This document shows positions 25,734-33,877 of a stretch of DNA of 64,000 bases, in pieces. Under the pieces are notes generated by a model. That model made no database searches and was not told the DNA's origin. It was given only the letters and a program-made list of their open reading frames with translations. The DNA comes from JBNARI01 sp049718765 (GTDB lineage Bacteria > Bacillota > Sulfobacillia > DUMF01). Both the position numbers and the translations under genes were made by a program. The stretch lies in contig JBNARI010000002.1 in NCBI GenBank assembly GCA_049718765.1, positions 1 to 64,000 on the forward strand. Reading direction: 5' to 3'. Within the stretch, counting starts at the first letter, position 1, and every line of letters begins with the position of its first letter.

Positions 25734-26927
25734 CAGGCCCTTCCCAGCAGCCAGGCAACCGCAATGCCGGCCACCAAAGCTCCGCCCGACCCTATCTCGA
25801 TCAGCGCCCCGTATACGTCTCCCGTCATGCCTCCAAGCCTGCGGGCTACCAGACTCGCGAACCACAACCCACACCCCGCGCCCGCGGCAACCCCGCCGAG
25901 GCACGATGCCCACAGGCTCCAGGCCGCCGCGTGCAGGTGTGGCGGCATCAGCAGCGCGCTTGCCAGGCCCCAGGTACCCACGTACGCTGCCCCCAGCAGC
26001 GCACACCACGCCCTTCTTCTCGGGCTCCGCCGAGCGCGCAGACACCACCACCGCAGTGCCTTCCGCATTCAGCACCAGGCAGGCCCTGAAGCCGGGCTTC
26101 ACGTCCGCCAGGAAAGCTTCCCTTGCCTCAACCAGCACTAGGGCGTCAGGGGACACCGGGTAGCGCCGCAGGTCTTTGCGAAGCTCGTCCACGTGCAGCG
26201 CTATTTCCCGCTTTTCCCCGTTCACCACCTCTGCCACCGTGCCCCGGACCTCGTACTTCCCGAGCTGCTTCCTGTGCAGGGCCGACCGCTCGAGCAGCGC
26301 TGCGAGCTGGGCGCGCGTCAGCTTCTCCTTCGGCCGGAACGTCCCGTCCGGAAAGCCCTGCAACAGGCCGCGCTCAACGGCAACCGCCAGGTACCCCAGC
26401 TTCTCGGGAGGGACGTCGTCCACGTCGCTGAAGCCAACACCCTCGCCGGCGCGCAGTTCCGCCTCATTCTGCAGCCCCAGGGCCCTCACCAGGAGCTCCG
26501 CAGCCCACAGCCGGTCCGCGGCTTCGCCGGGCAGGAACTGATCCCCTTCTTCCGGCAGCATGCCGGCATCATGAGCAGCGGCAAAGTACCCGCGCGCCCA
26601 GGCAGCCTTCCCCAGCACCTGCACTGAGTCGCGGAACGGCAGGGCCGCCTGCGTCACCGACCCGGCGGCTTCTTCCAAGCTCACAAACCTCACCAGCGCC
26701 GCGACAAGTTCCTCGCGCTTGAGCGGGTCGTTGGGCCGGAACCGCCCGTCGGGATCACCTTTCAGCAGGCCTCTCAGACTCGCCGCAGCAAGGTACGCCT
26801 TCGCCCAGGAGGCCTGGTCCTCGTCGCGGAAGAACTTCTTCCCGCCGGCCAGAGCAGAGCCCGATGCCCCAACCAGGAACACCAGCACCAAGGCCAACAC
26901 CGCGACTGTTTTCAGCAGCCTTTTCAT
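25002..26927 (-). CDS. SLH-domain protein welded by deletion to cobS antiframe and HAD gene
   Basis: One open frame of 641 codons. Residues 1-27 are a signal peptide (VAVLALVLVFLVGASGSALA). Residues about 33-215 hold three SLH repeats (LLKGDPDGRFRPNDPLKREE; FLPGEAADRLWAAELL; LLQGFPDGTFRPKEKLTRAQ). Residues about 225-305 are a further domain. After about residue 306 the amino acids become Arg- and Gly-rich, an antiframe of the cobS remnant, and then the HAD gene is read in frame. The true product is probably the N-terminal SLH protein, missing its C-terminus. Confidence 0.6.
   Translation of the reverse strand: MKRLLKTVAVLALVLVFLVGASGSALAGGKKFFRDEDQASWAKAYLAAASLRGLLKGDPDGRFRPNDPLKREELVAALVRFVSLEEAAGSVTQAALPFRDSVQVLGKAAWARGYFAAAHDAGMLPEEGDQFLPGEAADRLWAAELLVRALGLQNEAELRAGEGVGFSDVDDVPPEKLGYLAVAVERGLLQGFPDGTFRPKEKLTRAQLAALLERSALHRKQLGKYEVRGTVAEVVNGEKREIALHVDELRKDLRRYPVSPDALVLVEAREAFLADVKPGFRACLVLNAEGTAVVVSARSAEPEKKGVVCAAGGSVRGYLGPGKRAADAATPARGGLEPVGIVPRRGCRGRGVWVVVRESGSPQAWRHDGRRIRGADRDRVGRSFGGRHCGCLAAGKGLMGVVERRTGALFDLDGTLYDLAQPMRLALQQIAPPGMCDVIEGKFWSCYFSRENSQPEDVDQFVGVLLEAAVGIPGWREKGAQLMELFLSRVAPHQGVLEFLRELASRCVPVGIVTNGPLVFQMAKIERLGLGAWFTRGNVFTPGDRLQPKPWPGIFTHACDKLGLDPRKSVFVGDNPYTDSGAVDAGMITVLVEPENPGSASLQRPPLRGDVQLERRLCSPRLHRVRRFEEAARFIRWVVLE
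25733..26010 (-). pseudogene. cobS (adenosylcobinamide-GDP ribazoletransferase) C-terminal remnant
   Basis: In the frame ending at 25733 about 90 codons read as the membrane C-terminus of CobS: LASALLMPPH, LGGVAAGAGCGLWF and the signature GGMTGDVYGALIEI. CobS joins adenosylcobinamide-GDP and alpha-ribazole. Everything upstream of about 26010 belongs to an SLH protein, so a deletion has removed the first two thirds of cobS. No start or ribosome site is left. Confidence 0.7.
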
Positions 26928-27083
26928 CGGTCAACCCCTCCTTTACGGCTTGCAAGCTCTCATCAGAGTTATTCGCAGGAAATGCCGCACTTTTGCGCCC
27001 GGGGAAACTCGGGGCCGAAACAACAGCAGCTTGACAGCTTTCAGGCTCGGTGATACATTGTGCGTACAAAGGAGGGACGAACA

Positions 27084-27311
27084 ATGATAAAGCACCTGAC
27101 CCCGCACGGAAACAGCGCGGCTCTCATAATCGATAAGCCCGTCATGGAACTCCTTGGGATCACGATGGACACGCCGCTCAAGATAACCACCGATGGCAGG
27201 AACCTCATCATCTCGCCCATGACCGACCCCGAACGGGAAGCGCGGTTCAGGCAGGCCCTGAAGCGGGTGAACGAAAAGCACGGCGAGACCTTGAGGCGCC
27301 TTGCCGAGTGA
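27084..27311 (+). CDS. AbrB/MazE-like antitoxin
   Basis: A 75-residue swapped-hairpin DNA-binding protein (LTPHGNSAALIIDKPVMELL; DTPLKITTDGRNLIISP). The ATG at 27084 follows CAAAGGAGGG. The basic C-terminal tail probably binds the toxin. It directly precedes, and slightly overlaps in frame, the Doc gene, so the pair forms a type II toxin-antitoxin operon with a MazE-type antitoxin in place of Phd. It is divergent from the SLH gene. Confidence 0.8.
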   Translation: MIKHLTPHGNSAALIIDKPVMELLGITMDTPLKITTDGRNLIISPMTDPEREARFRQALKRVNEKHGETLRRLAE

Positions 27312-27330
27312 CCCGGGGGATGGCACAACG

Positions 27331-27741
27331 GTGGAAGAACTGCAGTTCCTTACTCTCGCGGACGTCGTGGAGATTCACCGGGACCAGATCGCACGCTACG
27401 GGGGCAGGAGCGGCATTCGCGACCTGCAAACGTTGCTTTCGGCCCTGGCTGTCCCGCAGGCGACCTTCGACGGAAACTACCTGCACGCTGACCTGTTCGA
27501 GATGGCAGCCGCCTACGGATTTCACCTATGCCAGAACCACCCCTTCGTCGACGGGAACAAACGCACGGCACTTGCCTGTGCCCTTGTGTTTCTGGAAATG
27601 AACGGCATATCCGTGGACGACCCCCGTGCTGCACTCTACGGCGCCATGCTCAGCATCGCAACCGGCACGCTCGGAAAAGGGGAGCTCGCCCGGCTTCTCC
27701 GTCAGTTGAGCCAGCAGAACCCTCGCGAAGGGCGACCCTGA
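27331..27741 (+). CDS. Doc-type toxin (Fic fold)
   Basis: A 136-residue Fic/Doc protein with the active motif HPFVDGNKRTAL (consensus HPFxxGNKRTA). Doc enzymes phosphorylate EF-Tu and arrest translation. The N-terminal region LTLADVVEIHRDQIARYGGRSGIRD is typical. A GTG at 27331 with GGGGGA upstream is chosen. The frame is open from a TTG at 27301, which overlaps the antitoxin gene. A 50-codon ORF starts at the stop (TGATG) and ends at 27893 but has no known match by eye. Confidence 0.88.
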   Translation: MEELQFLTLADVVEIHRDQIARYGGRSGIRDLQTLLSALAVPQATFDGNYLHADLFEMAAAYGFHLCQNHPFVDGNKRTALACALVFLEMNGISVDDPRAALYGAMLSIATGTLGKGELARLLRQLSQQNPREGRP

Positions 27742-27906
27742 TGGCACGCATCTTGAACCCACGCAGCCTGTGTGCTGCCCGCGGGCGTCACCAAGGTCTG
27801 CCACGCGCCGACAGGTTTCTGGAAGACAAGAAGCCCGGATATGGCAATGGCAGCCGGCGGAAAGCAGTGACTTCCTTATCCCTGAAGGGCTAGGGGGGGA
27901 CTCACA

Positions 27907-28590
27907 CTACATACAGGCTTGATCACGCGTACCTTCTCTCTCCCCAGGCAGCTGCTGCACCTTCTGCAGCTCCGGAAAGAGCTCGCCAACGCGCCTGCAC
28001 GCCTCCAGGTAGTCGCCAAACCGGATACCCTGCTTCTGCCCTCGGCCCCACGCCTTCCTGTAGCTCAGGACAAAGTAGCTGCTCCGCCACTTCACGTCTC
28101 CCGTGTTGCACTCGCACGGGTAGGTCCGAATGCTAACTCCTACGTTGGGAAGGCACCTCTTTTCCAGCAATGGCCGGTAGGAAAGATAAAATACTCTGAC
28201 CATTCCGCGAGCTCCGCTCACAGGAACCGCATCGGGCTCCGCAAACGGCCACGGCCAATCCCACGGTTCCACCCCGCAAAGCGCAGGCAGCAAAAGCGAT
28301 GCCGAGTTGCCGCCACACGTCGGACACCCCCACCTGACCTTATATGCCATCAGCCCAACCACGGCAAGCTTCGGCTCGAAATCTATTACCTGCCCAATCG
28401 GCCTGCTCGCTCCAGGCCACGCCTTTCCGGGTGCCAGATTTGCCGCAGCTTTCAGCGCCGCTGGGTAAATGCGGCTTTTCAGAACGTAAAATGCTGGCGA
28501 AAAGGAATCGACCATTATTTCGCCCGGCCCGGACCAGGCACCCACCTCCTTCTCTTTTTTCATAAACAGAACTGGCAGCCAAATCCCCAA
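27907..28590 (-). CDS. Hypothetical protein
   Basis: A 227-codon ORF. A CxxC pair is at WGCPTCGGNSASLLLPAL and a CEC at YPCECNTG, which could be a zinc site. The rest (VFYLSYRPLLEKRC; YFVLSYRKAWGRG) is aromatic-rich and not recognised. No clear ribosome site decides among starts at 28590, 28560 or 28515. It lies beside another small ORF on the same strand, which precedes it. Confidence 0.5.
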   Translation of the reverse strand: MGIWLPVLFMKKEKEVGAWSGPGEIMVDSFSPAFYVLKSRIYPAALKAAANLAPGKAWPGASRPIGQVIDFEPKLAVVGLMAYKVRWGCPTCGGNSASLLLPALCGVEPWDWPWPFAEPDAVPVSGARGMVRVFYLSYRPLLEKRCLPNVGVSIRTYPCECNTGDVKWRSSYFVLSYRKAWGRGQKQGIRFGDYLEACRRVGELFPELQKVQQLPGEREGTRDQACM

Positions 28591-28594
28591 GGCC

Positions 28595-28816
28595 TCATGC
28601 AGTCTTCTTCGCCTCGCTTCGCTCCGCTACAGCCCACACACGCCCCGGCGCCCCAACGAACAGCCAGAGCAACGGCTGTTTGCCTCCGATCGTCCACGTA
28701 CCCCCGCGCGTCACCTCCACCATGACCCGCAGCCCGGTCCCCTTCGCCCGCCTCGCCACAACGGGATCATCCGTTACAAGCGCCGCCTTGCTACCAAAGG
28801 GCTTAACGTCAACCAT
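28595..28816 (-). CDS. Small hypothetical protein
   Basis: A 73-residue protein. The ATG at 28816 has AAGGAGGGG at good spacing, which is the main reason to believe it. The sequence (KAALVTDDPVVARRAKGTGLR; EVTRGGTWTIGG) resembles no family known to me. It is four bases upstream of the following hypothetical gene and is probably co-transcribed with it. Confidence 0.55.
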   Translation of the reverse strand: MVDVKPFGSKAALVTDDPVVARRAKGTGLRVMVEVTRGGTWTIGGKQPLLWLFVGAPGRVWAVAERSEAKKTA

Positions 28817-29480
28817 CCATGCTCCCCTCCTTTACTTGTTTGCCGCGCTACACGCAGATACCAGCCGCAGAGCCTCCTCTTCTACTTCTGCCATTTAGCA
28901 TTTTGTTCATGAAGTAATCAGTACCTCAACGCAAGACTCCATCCCTCTCGCCTAGAGACCGCGTTTGTCCAGCGGGGTTTTGCGGATTTCGAACGAGAAG
29001 AGCAGGGAACCAGCAGCCACGGTGCCGGCGACGACAAAAAGTTCCGCTCCACGCCTACATGGATCGGAAACGGGAAGCAGGGAAGGCACCACACAAAGAA
29101 GAACCGATCCAACAAGGAGCGCGAAGAACCCCAGCGGAGTGCAATTGCTGCCTTGTTCGCTGGCAACGGTCTGAAGAAAAGGACGAACGTACGTCCGACA
29201 AAAACACACGTGCACGAACGGGTATCCGGCAAGGATACACTTTGAATTCCTGCTTTTTGCCAAAAGCGGGGCCGGGGACAAACTCCCGCGCCCCGCACCC
29301 ATCCCTGCCGCCAGCGCAAGGTAGTGCGCATTGCCCAGTACCCAGTACGCACGTGCGCATTGCCCAGTGCACCTTGACGGAAGTAGGGCTTCTGCCAAAC
29401 GCTACTGGATACTAGATCCCCCGAGAACAAGGCCCCCGGGAGAAGGCCGCGCCCTCAGCAGCAGGGAACCGGGTTCACAA
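28817..29480. other. Gap of about 660 bp at the edge of the GC-rich region, with direct repeats
   Basis: No supported gene was found. A minus-strand frame ending at 28952 has two hydrophobic stretches (LLVGSVLLCVVPSLLPV and LFVVAGTVAAGSLLFSF), which could be a small membrane protein, but no start is backed by a ribosome site. Two perfect 16-bp direct repeats lie here (separate entry). Confidence 0.35.
29324..29368. repeat. Two perfect 16-bp direct repeats
   Basis: GTGCGCATTGCCCAGT occurs at 29324-29339 and again at 29353-29368, 29 bp apart. They lie upstream of no obvious gene on the plus strand and just downstream of the DIP1984-family gene. Operator, iteron or recombination-site roles are all possible. 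Confidence 0.6.
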
Positions 29481-29951
29481 CTACAGCTCCGCCTCCCAGT
29501 TCGCAGCCTGGATCTCGGCGTCGAGCTCCCGGCAGGCCTTCGCCACCTCGTCGGCACGCTTCCTTAACGCCGCGACATCCACCGTCGGCACGTACTTGAT
29601 CTCTTGACGGCCCAGCCCGAACCGGTCCCGGGAGGGAACGGCGGCCTCCGCCACCGCCGCCAGGAGCTCGTGCCACAACCTGAGCACGTCCCTCTCGGCT
29701 ATGGCCTCCGTCAGCGTGCGGCCATCAGGCAGGCACGCCCGGGAATTGGCCCGGTTGATGGCCACCACCATGCCCTTCAGGCGCTGGCACAAACCCTCGG
29801 CCTCGGAAAGGAGCTCCTCTGGGTCCCCGGCAGGCTGGTCGCCTTCCTGAACCTTGGCGTCGGCCACCAGGCGCTCCCGCAAAACTTCCAACCGTTTCAA
29901 GAGGTCCTTGCGCTCGAGAAGAGCTTCAGCCAGCTTCATCCCCACACCCAT
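29481..29951 (-). CDS. DIP1984-family (septicolysin-like) protein
   Basis: A 156-residue protein of the DIP1984/DUF6847 type: MKLAEALLERKDLLKRLEVL, then a coiled coil, then VVAINRANSRACLPDGRTLTEAIAERDVL. The family is all-helical and of unknown function. The name septicolysin is historical. GGAGG lies just before the start at 29951, and an in-frame ATG at 29939 is an alternative. It is a probable passenger at the edge of the mobile region. Confidence 0.85.
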   Translation of the reverse strand: MGVGMKLAEALLERKDLLKRLEVLRERLVADAKVQEGDQPAGDPEELLSEAEGLCQRLKGMVVAINRANSRACLPDGRTLTEAIAERDVLRLWHELLAAVAEAAVPSRDRFGLGRQEIKYVPTVDVAALRKRADEVAKACRELDAEIQAANWEAEL

Positions 29952-30083
29952 AAACCTCCAGTGCTTCTATCTTAGACGACGCGGCAAAACCCGGCGCACC
30001 AAGCAGAATCCTCAAGCGCTCCTCAACCGCAGGCGGTTCGCCAGCAGGCGCGGGCACCGTCACCATCCCGTTTACAAGTTCCT

Positions 30084-30845
30084 TCACAAACCGGTATACG
30101 CTGCGGCAGCGCCAGCAGCGGAGCCGGCGGAGCGCAATGCTGCACCGAAGTACCCCGCCGCCTCATCGTCCCGCGCAAAGCCCAGGCTCGTGTACCTGAA
30201 CAGCGCAAAACCGTCCTTCAGCTCCGCATCCCACGTGTACCGCGCCGTCACGCCCCTCGCCGCACAGGTCTGCGCCGCCTCCATAGCCCCGGTCTCCGAC
30301 GGCGCAACCACAATAACCCGCGCCTCCGGGTCAAGACCGCTCACCGCCCAGTCCAGCCACACGTCCTCCTCAGGCCACAGCCTCGGCGCCAGCACCAGGT
30401 ACGTCCTCTCACCCGCACCCAGAACCGCAGTCGGCCAGTCCTCACCCGTGGCCTCATACTCCACCGCCCCGCCCAGCACCGCGTACAGCTGGTTCGCAGC
30501 CACAGTCCTCAGGATGTGCGGCATCCGGCACCCGCGCGCTTCCACACCGAGCACCTCCAAAACCCCGGGGCCCGGCATGTACACCGGCGGCGTCCTGCCG
30601 GTCTCAAGCACGTCCAGGTACCCCGCCCCGTGCAGCACCCTCAGGTGCTTCCCGGCACACGGCCCCAAAACCCGCACCGCCTGGCGCCGCGTGAAAAACT
30701 TCAGCTTCCCCGCAAGCTCCAACAGATGCGCCTGCGCCTCCGCCCTCACAACAAAGCAAGGGTCGGGCGGCCGGGACATGCGCCGGAACGCAAGAACCCC
30801 GTCCCGGCTGCCGCAGAAAGGCCCGTACACCTCCCGCAGACCCAT
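30084..30845 (-). CDS. Winged-helix protein resembling replication-relaxation proteins
   Basis: A 253-residue protein. An N-terminal winged helix (KLKFFTRRQAVRVLG; HLRVLHGAGYLDVLETGRTPPVY) resembles the replication-relaxation family found next to DNA-transfer genes of Firmicutes elements. The C-terminal 150 residues (RTYLVLAPRLWPEEDV; ARVIVVAPSETGAMEAAQ) form a Rossmann-like domain. The start at 30845 gives the shortest sensible protein. The frame reaches 30953, overlapping the neighbour. A second, longer protein of the same plan is at 45847. Confidence 0.5.
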   Translation of the reverse strand: MGLREVYGPFCGSRDGVLAFRRMSRPPDPCFVVRAEAQAHLLELAGKLKFFTRRQAVRVLGPCAGKHLRVLHGAGYLDVLETGRTPPVYMPGPGVLEVLGVEARGCRMPHILRTVAANQLYAVLGGAVEYEATGEDWPTAVLGAGERTYLVLAPRLWPEEDVWLDWAVSGLDPEARVIVVAPSETGAMEAAQTCAARGVTARYTWDAELKDGFALFRYTSLGFARDDEAAGYFGAALRSAGSAAGAAAAYTGL

Positions 30846-30862
30846 GCAGATCACCCGCCCGA

Positions 30863-31819
30863 TCACACCACCCGGCGCAGGGACAGGAGCCTCACGAACC
30901 TGCACATCATCGCCCTGTCCTCGACATCCACGCCCGTCACAACCACCAGGCACTTCGCGCCAACTGCCAGCTTCGAGTACGCGAACTTGCGCAAAAACCC
31001 CACTACGCCCGGCTCAAACTCCACCATGAAGCTCCCCGGAAACTCCCTCTTCACCACAGCCTCGTAAATGCCGCCCTTCACGTACCGCACCGGCACCGTC
31101 TCCCACGGGTCGGGCAGGTTCGCCTTCACCGAAGCCCTCAGCACGCCCTCCTCCTCGTCCGCAGCGACTACCCTCAGCCTGAACACCTGCCCCGGCACCA
31201 CCACGCGCCTCGCGTCCGTGACTTCCCCGTAGGACAGCTGACCCGCAGGCACCACCGCGGGCACGCCTCCCGCGTCGCAGAACACAACCCTGGGCAGCAC
31301 CCACCGCACAACACCCGGGCGGTTGTAGTTCAGTGACATGCCCTCCTCGCGCAGCGCCGCCGCCCGGGCCGCAAGCTCCTTCTGCTTCTCCGGGTCGGCG
31401 CTCCCCCTGATCTCCTCCTGCAGGGCCGCCAGCTCCTTCCCTATCTCCAGCAGGCGCGGCGCCCTCGCCCTCACGTCCGCCCACGTCTGCTCCCTCAGCT
31501 CCTTCACAGCCGACGCGCGGTCGAAGTACATCACGCCCGCCTCGCGGTCGCACCGCTTCACCTTCACCACCACGTCCAGCCCCACAAGGTTGACGGGCGT
31601 CCCCCGGAACACCTCACCCACCTCTTGGGGCAGCACCACCCCCTTCACCTTCGGGTCGCCCAGGTCCAGGATCAGAGCCTGCCCCCCGTCCACGGACTCA
31701 ACACCGGCAACCCTGAACTGCAGGACCCTCCCGGCAACTTCTGCCTCCTGCAGCTCGTCCCACACGTCCTTCCCGCCCTGCACGGGCTCCCTGTAGCCTT
31801 CAGCCGGCAACCTCGCCAT
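30863..31819 (-). CDS. Protein with S1-like OB-fold segments
   Basis: A 318-residue protein. The ATG at 31819 has GGGAGG nine bases upstream. Several stretches look like S1/OB-fold strands (VAGRVLQFRVAGVESVDG; VPGQVFRLRVVAADEEEGVL; FPGSFMVEFEPGVVGFLRKF). A central coiled coil (LLEIGKELAALQEEIR...KQKELAARAAALREEG) joins them. Nucleic-acid binding is likely. It overlaps the upstream helix-turn-helix gene by 20 bp, so the two are co-translated and probably belong to the replication/maintenance module. Confidence 0.6.
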   Translation of the reverse strand: MARLPAEGYREPVQGGKDVWDELQEAEVAGRVLQFRVAGVESVDGGQALILDLGDPKVKGVVLPQEVGEVFRGTPVNLVGLDVVVKVKRCDREAGVMYFDRASAVKELREQTWADVRARAPRLLEIGKELAALQEEIRGSADPEKQKELAARAAALREEGMSLNYNRPGVVRWVLPRVVFCDAGGVPAVVPAGQLSYGEVTDARRVVVPGQVFRLRVVAADEEEGVLRASVKANLPDPWETVPVRYVKGGIYEAVVKREFPGSFMVEFEPGVVGFLRKFAYSKLAVGAKCLVVVTGVDVEDRAMMCRFVRLLSLRRVV

Positions 31820-32108
31820 CACCGTTTGCCTCCCTCCCTGCATCAGAATCTTCGACGCATCTCACAAGGTCCAGAGATATCAGCTCTTCCATCCACTTCC
31901 TGACCTGCTGCTTCGTGACCCCGAGGTCCGCAGCCAGCTCCCCTTCGCCCGGGTACACACCCCACATCGCGGCGTAGTGCCTCAGCAGGATGTACACGGC
32001 CTTCGCCCCCACAGACGTCCGTGGGTCCTTCATCACAACCGCAGGCACAACGCAGTAGCCTTCTGCCTCGATCGGGTCGGCAAAAGTCAGCGCCTTTTTC
32101 AGATACAA
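31800..32108 (-). CDS. Helix-turn-helix protein
   Basis: A 102-residue protein with a winged-helix segment: KAVYILLRHYAAMWG, YPGEGELAADLGVTKQQVRKWMEEL (HTH), ISLDLVRCV. This resembles plasmid or phage replisome-organizer N-termini. It starts at a TTG right after GGAGGTGA. A second frame begins with the same ribosome site but is not protein-like. It is first in a small operon with the S1-like and relaxation-like genes. Confidence 0.7.
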   Translation of the reverse strand: MYLKKALTFADPIEAEGYCVVPAVVMKDPRTSVGAKAVYILLRHYAAMWGVYPGEGELAADLGVTKQQVRKWMEELISLDLVRCVEDSDAGREANGDGEVAG

Positions 32109-32358
32109 TCACCTCCCTCGTGAGACAAAAAACTAGCGGCCGCCTCCTTGTAGCGGCAGCCGCTGCCTGGACCAGCTAACTCATTTGATGTCTCGCACTG
32201 TATCGGGCGAGCCTGTGGTTGTTTCCACTTGTAGGAGTTCCACCGCCTGCGAGTCGGAAACCATCGCCGTGTCGGCGGGGAACCCATTGCTCGGGTCGTA
32301 CGTGCACGTCGCAGTCCCGGTGACCGTGTACCATGCTCGCACCGGGTGGATTTTGACG

Positions 32359-32850
32359 TCAGCCCTCCCGGATCAACTCGACGGCTTTCCTCACCACTGC
32401 TTTGGATACGCGAAAGTTTGTCCTGGTGAGATTCTCGATGGCGGCAAGGGCCTCTTCCTTTGCTAAAATCCCCTCCCTGACAGCTTGAACCAGCAGGCCC
32501 AAGGTACCTACTGCTGCAATACCGCTGGCCTCCACTGTCTTTCTAGCCTTTTTGTCGTCGGTAAGCACTGCCCTAGCGCCTATCTGTCGTGCGAGGACGA
32601 TGCACTCGCATTCGCCCCTGCCCCTAAGGCCCGCCTGCAGAAGGGCGATCATTTTTTGGTCTTCGACCCTCTCGACCCGGAGCCAGCCTGCTTCGACCGC
32701 CTCGGCCAGTTCTTCGCTCTCCGGGAAGTCCCCCATCACTTCCCGGTAAACGCCTTCCGGTACCGCGACAGTGCCCCACAGCCTTTCCAGAAGCCAGAGC
32801 AACCCTATCCGGCTGAGGCCGATAAGAACGGTGGCGTCACTTACCACCAT
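32359..32850 (-). CDS. PIN-domain toxin (DUF3368 type)
   Basis: A 163-residue PIN nuclease. Acidic residues of the active site are seen in VVSDATVLIGLSRIG (first Asp), RGRGECECIVLARQIGARAVLTDDKKAR (Glu, then Asp-Asp) and VGTLGLLVQAVREG, the typical DUF3368 ending. The toxin cleaves RNA. It overlaps the antitoxin gene by 14 bp. A ribosome site (GGAGAGG) lies inside the antitoxin gene. Confidence 0.9.
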   Translation of the reverse strand: MVVSDATVLIGLSRIGLLWLLERLWGTVAVPEGVYREVMGDFPESEELAEAVEAGWLRVERVEDQKMIALLQAGLRGRGECECIVLARQIGARAVLTDDKKARKTVEASGIAAVGTLGLLVQAVREGILAKEEALAAIENLTRTNFRVSKAVVRKAVELIREG

Positions 32851-33109
32851 CCGATCTCAACCTCTCCAGGACTTCCAGATCACTCACCAGATCTTTCTCG
32901 TCGTAGTCCAGGTCAACCCCGAAGTCGGCAAGGGCCTCCAAAAAGGAGGAGTAGCTGGTACCCGAAAGCTCCACCGCTTTGCCCAGGGATATCTTCCTCT
33001 CGGCATAGAGGGAAACGGCAAGCCTCTTCATTATTTCCCTGGCTGGGTCGCGACGGAGCCCCAAGGTCTCTCGGATTTCGTCTGGTATGCGCAGGATCAC
33101 TTCCGTCAC
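32837..33109 (-). CDS. UPF0175-family antitoxin
   Basis: A 90-residue partner of the PIN gene: RIPDEIRETLGLRRDPAREIMKRLAVSLYAE, then KISLGKAVELSGTSYSSFLEAL, a helix-turn-helix-like block typical of UPF0175. UPF0175/DUF3368 pairs are common toxin-antitoxin modules in Clostridia and archaea. GTG start with a weak ribosome site. Confidence 0.85.
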   Translation of the reverse strand: MTEVILRIPDEIRETLGLRRDPAREIMKRLAVSLYAERKISLGKAVELSGTSYSSFLEALADFGVDLDYDEKDLVSDLEVLERLRSDGGK

Positions 33110-33197
33110 TCAGACCACCCCGCAACCAAAAGCATTACGTCCAAACATTCCATCGCTTTCCGGTCAAGCTGCGACATGGTACGTTACTTTGCAAGGA

Positions 33198-33434
33198 CTA
33201 CCACTTTGGTAGCGCCCCTTCACATCCGCGCCGCCGCGCATAAACTTCAGCCACAAAGCCATCGGCGTCAAAGTCAGCCCAGGAACCGGCCGCCTTCTCA
33301 AATCTCCTGGCATCTTCCTCTTTCACCCTTTCGCGCTCTAAAGCGTTCAACAGTATATTCTCTCCCTCTCTGCTGAGGCGTCTGATTTCGTTAAGTTTCC
33401 TCTCTATCGCAGCCAAAACCATTCCTCCCTGCAA
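33198..33434 (-). CDS. Small helical protein, possible antitoxin
   Basis: A 78-codon ORF. The helical sequence IERKLNEIRRLSREGENILLNALERERVKEEDARRFEKAAGSW with a short C-terminal tail is typical in size and charge of toxin-neutralising or regulatory proteins, but no partner gene is adjacent. GGGAGG lies near three possible starts (33434, 33422 and a TTG at 33416), and the last has the best spacing. Confidence 0.5.
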   Translation of the reverse strand: MQGGMVLAAIERKLNEIRRLSREGENILLNALERERVKEEDARRFEKAAGSWADFDADGFVAEVYARRRGCEGALPKW

Positions 33435-33489
33435 TCATTATATCTCGCAAGCACCCCATCTCTCCCAGCGTTTTGAAAAGACGATTATG

Positions 33490-33684
33490 TTACCCCTGCC
33501 CGCCCGGCGGAGCAGACGCGGTGCTCCCGTCTGCCACCGAGTACCGCCCACCGCGTTCCAGTAGCCGTATGAGATCGATCTCTGCAAACGGCATGTACCC
33601 TCGCCGGAAAGCATTCCAGAACGCCCGGCACCGGCTGTCCCTCAAGCAGACCTCCAGCCACCGGAGCTCTTCCGGGCTCCGCAT
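33490..33684 (-). CDS. Small hypothetical protein
   Basis: A 64-codon ORF (SPEELRWLEVCLRDSRCRAFWNAFRRGYMPFAEIDLIRLLERGG). The frame also reads back through EEELLNALM to a stop, so the true start may be slightly upstream at a non-standard codon. No domain recognised. Confidence 0.35.
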   Translation of the reverse strand: MRSPEELRWLEVCLRDSRCRAFWNAFRRGYMPFAEIDLIRLLERGGRYSVADGSTASAPPGGQG

Positions 33685-33877
33685 AAGGGCATTCAGGAGT
33701 TCCTCCTCGGTATTCAGCTACACACTGAGCCCGAGTTCACAAAGGCACACCCGGAACCCAACCTGGTGGGGAGTTCCACATGTCTGCCGCTTTCACCATA
33801 CGCCGTTTCGAACCGCCCGCCGTGCGCAGTCGTGCGGGGTGTCCAAGCCCCGCCGCCAGGACGCGGAGCAGCACACC

